This document shows positions 18,432-20,182 of a stretch of 20,182 nt of DNA, one piece after another. The DNA comes from Apostichopus parvimensis (taxonomy: Eukaryota; Echinodermata; Holothuroidea; Aspidochirotida; Stichopodidae). Each line of letters opens with the position of its first letter. Positions within the stretch are counted from its first letter, which is position 1. The stretch lies in assembly GCA_000934455.1 (NCBI GenBank), contig KN884706.1, positions 32,779 through 52,960 on the forward strand, written 5' to 3'. Position numbers and translations under genes: made by a program. A model generated the notes under the pieces. The model was not told the DNA's origin. It made no database searches and saw only the letters and a program-made list of their open reading frames with translations.

Positions 18432-18613
18432 GGTACGATGATGAACCGAAAGTTTTACTGAGAAATTATTCACAAAGTGGAAAGGAGCTGAAAAGTTTAG
18501 GCCTGTACAAGATTATGGCATCCAGTGCCCTTGGACCTGCGTGCGATTGGTTGAGAGATATTGAATTATCAGTCATCAGTAATTCACAGCTCCTCAGCAT
18601 GCAGAGGAATTAA
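18432..18613 (+). CDS. Possible terminal exon of an unrecognised plus-strand gene
   Basis: The acceptor AATTTTGTAG|G (18431/18432) opens a frame that runs about 60 codons to TAA at 18611-18613. The peptide begins YDDEPKVLLRNYSQSGKELK and continues SLGLYKIMASSALGPACDWL, then RDIELSV; composition and periodicity look like a helical globular segment. Four CpGs are retained within the coding part although the surroundings are CpG-poor, as expected under selection. There is no convincing donor inside (ATCA|GTAATT is weak), so it would be a last exon, with ATTAAA-type signals in the AT-rich DNA after it. I do not recognise the family. Frames of this length also occur by chance in this window, so this is a weak call. 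Confidence 0.27.
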
Positions 18614-18651
18614 ACTACTTTTCCCTTCTTTACTTAATTATTTGAAGTTAA

Positions 18652-18697
18652 CATATATAAATATATATTAAAATATATATACATATATATATATATG
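18652..18697. repeat. (AT)n-rich microsatellite
   Basis: ATATAT runs interrupted by TTAAA and ACAT. Includes an ATTAAA hexamer that could serve as a variant poly(A) signal for the preceding exon candidate. Confidence 0.9.
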
Positions 18698-18707
18698 CAT
18701 TAAGAAC

Positions 18708-19501
18708 ACTATGATTTCCTTGATGGGCTTACAATTGCTTAATTCAAGGTTTATGGAGAAAAGTCATTTATAAAGAAATTATGTTAATCTGGAACAAGGC
18801 TGTTTGGAATATCTGTTTCAGTCCTTCACCTTCCTTTGAGCTTGGATTGTCTAGAAAGAGAAAGATGCAACTTAGGAAATTTCAGATTTAGTACAGAACA
18901 CACTGTAGGTCTAATATGAAGTGAATGTGTCAGAGTCTGTCATTTGAAACAGTTTAACATTAATTGTGATTTAACATAAATTGTAGAATAAGGACATTGT
19001 GAGACCTTCTCAATAAGTTCTGGGACTATGAATGTCACCAGGTTTGTGTGTTTGTTAAGTCATAGTGCATACTGTAACTAAGAGCATGGAGCTATAAACA
19101 GAGCAACTAGGGAAGTTGTGTTTTGATTTGCAAATACTGTAGTACCCAAGCAGCCAGGATTTGGGGATACCTTTGTCAACTACTGTACATATTTCTGTTT
19201 ATTTAACCTTTGACCCTATGGCTAACAGTACATGTCTAACATAATTTCCAAGGAAGAAACAGGCCTCTGTGTGTTCAAAATGTGGGTCATCAGAATATTT
19301 ACTGTGACCTTTACCTTGCACCTTAAGTGCATACTTATTTCTAATCCTTCATTTTGTGGTAAACTATTTAATGAAATATTTTATTATGAAGTTTAGATCG
19401 GATAATTATCTCTACACGAAGGATGGAAGGGTGCCAGGTATTAAAAATATTCCCCACAATTCAATCAGATATCAAAACTTCAGTATATCAGGAGTAGGTT
19501 T
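18708..19501. other. CpG-poor non-coding stretch
   Basis: No supportable gene. An acceptor-like site ATCTGTTTCAG|T at 18821/18822 is followed by a 23-codon open frame to TAG (about 18891) with a basic segment SRKRKMQLRKF, too short to call. TGACCT/TGACCC words recur around 19208-19312. Confidence 0.35.
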
Positions 19502-19947
19502 CAGTGGCATGTGCAAAGTTGTGGGAGGGGGAGGGTGGGTTTGGGCGGAGGGTATGGGGCAATGGGCACCACCTCTGCCATCAGTCCAGGAAAAATCAAT
19601 CAGTCAAGAATTTTTCAAAATTCTGTATTAAAATTTTTATTAGTTCAACCTTGCATTTAGACTTTCAATGATGTTGATCTTATTTATAGTCTAAATATGC
19701 CTCAGAATGCAACATTTGGTGTCTAAACTTGAAATTTTCTTCTGGGGGTGCATCTACGGAACCCCCTACACCCCCCCCGTAGTCCCATTGAACCAGTCCA
19801 CAGCCACAACCCTCATTCCGATTCAATTTTGTTTTAACCCACCTAAATCCTGCCCAATTTAAAGCTTGAAGCTCCTAACTAAATCAGTTGGCAATGTTTG
19901 AATCTGTCCCTTCCTCCCCCACCTTTGAAATCCTATACATGTCACTG
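19502..19947. mobile_element. 446-bp hAT-like non-autonomous element, both ends present
   Basis: The left end CAGTGGCATGTGCAAAG and a G-rich run are mirrored at the right end by CTCCCCCACC...ATACATGTCACTG, an inverted repeat of roughly 33 bases with mismatches. The eight bases before (GTAGGTTT) and after (GGAGGCTC) agree at five positions, as a decayed 8-bp target duplication typical of hAT elements might. The interior shares a core with the truncated copy at 12690-12970. No transposase is encoded; the 91-codon frame at 19356-19631 runs across the left border and is incidental. Confidence 0.7.
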
Positions 19948-20182
19948 GGAGGCTCAGAGTACATTTTGGTAATAGATGTACTGAGATAAAGTATTGTTTC
20001 TTTTTATATTACTTAAGCAACATTTGGAATGTCCACCTGTGGAGGTCTGTGTTACAGTATGTACATCTCAAATGGATGTGTTTTTATTTAAAATTGAATT
20101 TCGAAGTTGAGGTTTGACAACATAACAGCAAAACAAAGGTTGCAGATATTTAACAGTTACCACCCCCTCCCTCCCCCCCCCC
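19948..20182. other. Non-coding tail of the window ending in a C-run
   Basis: No gene. The final 22 bases are almost pure C (ten uninterrupted C at 20173-20182). This may be the G-rich subterminal block of another hAT-like copy cut by the window edge, or simply a C tract. Confidence 0.5.

Noticed and set aside
1..20182. tRNA, rRNA, snRNA, CRISPR array or viral gene
   Set aside because: No cloverleaf, conserved rRNA block, regularly spaced repeat-spacer array or reverse-transcriptase/capsid motif was seen on either strand by eye; tRNAscan and Rfam/Dfam searches were not possible.

Overview
The window is animal nuclear DNA with no bacterial or organellar character. It is AT-rich and intron/intergenic-dominated, with splice-like junctions, microsatellites, poly-C/poly-G runs and many decayed mobile elements. 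The repeat types (a left-end repeat rich in AGGTCA half-sites, a GGCCTA/TAGTAC-rich stretch, LINE tails of the 'aaagcacctt...aggcgctatataaat' kind, a hAT-like family with CAGTGGC ends) suggest a marine invertebrate. An echinoderm is my best guess, from general impression only.

Layout. 1-720 is an old interspersed repeat ending in a (CA)n tract and a hairpin. At 1054-1312 on the minus strand is the best gene evidence: an exon with a start codon, a Kozak-like context, an upstream in-frame stop, a good splice donor and an N-terminal membrane segment resembling the ABHD2-type alpha/beta-hydrolase family; the rest of that gene lies beyond the left edge. Just upstream on the same strand, 1649-1960 looks like the last coding exon of an unrecognised gene, with AATAAA 27 bases after its stop. 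From about 2 to 9.2 kb the DNA is strongly CpG-poor and mostly featureless. It holds decayed repeats, among them a perfect 53-bp inverted repeat (5977-6094) belonging to a dispersed family with a hammerhead-like RNA core.

9.2-15.95 kb is CpG-normal. It contains a tandem pair of 492-bp inverted-repeat elements (9616-10604), candidate minus-strand first-exon donors near 10979 and 11235, two LINE 3' tails (about 12.27 and 13.41 kb) and a truncated hAT-like copy (12690-12970). At about 15.95 kb CpG content drops again, next to a plausible plus-strand first-exon donor (15949). 16-20.18 kb is CpG-poor and carries a few weak plus-strand exon candidates (16292-16363, 18432-18613), two tandem repeats, the best-preserved hammerhead-like copy (17678-17725, minus strand) and a complete 446-bp hAT-like element (19502-19947).

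Interpretation (inference). In invertebrates DNA methylation is concentrated in transcribed gene bodies, so the two CpG-poor flanks may be the bodies of divergently transcribed genes, leftward and rightward, separated by an unmethylated CpG-normal intergenic segment. The exon calls are by eye and have not been checked by search. No functional RNA gene, CRISPR array or complete protein-coding gene is visible.
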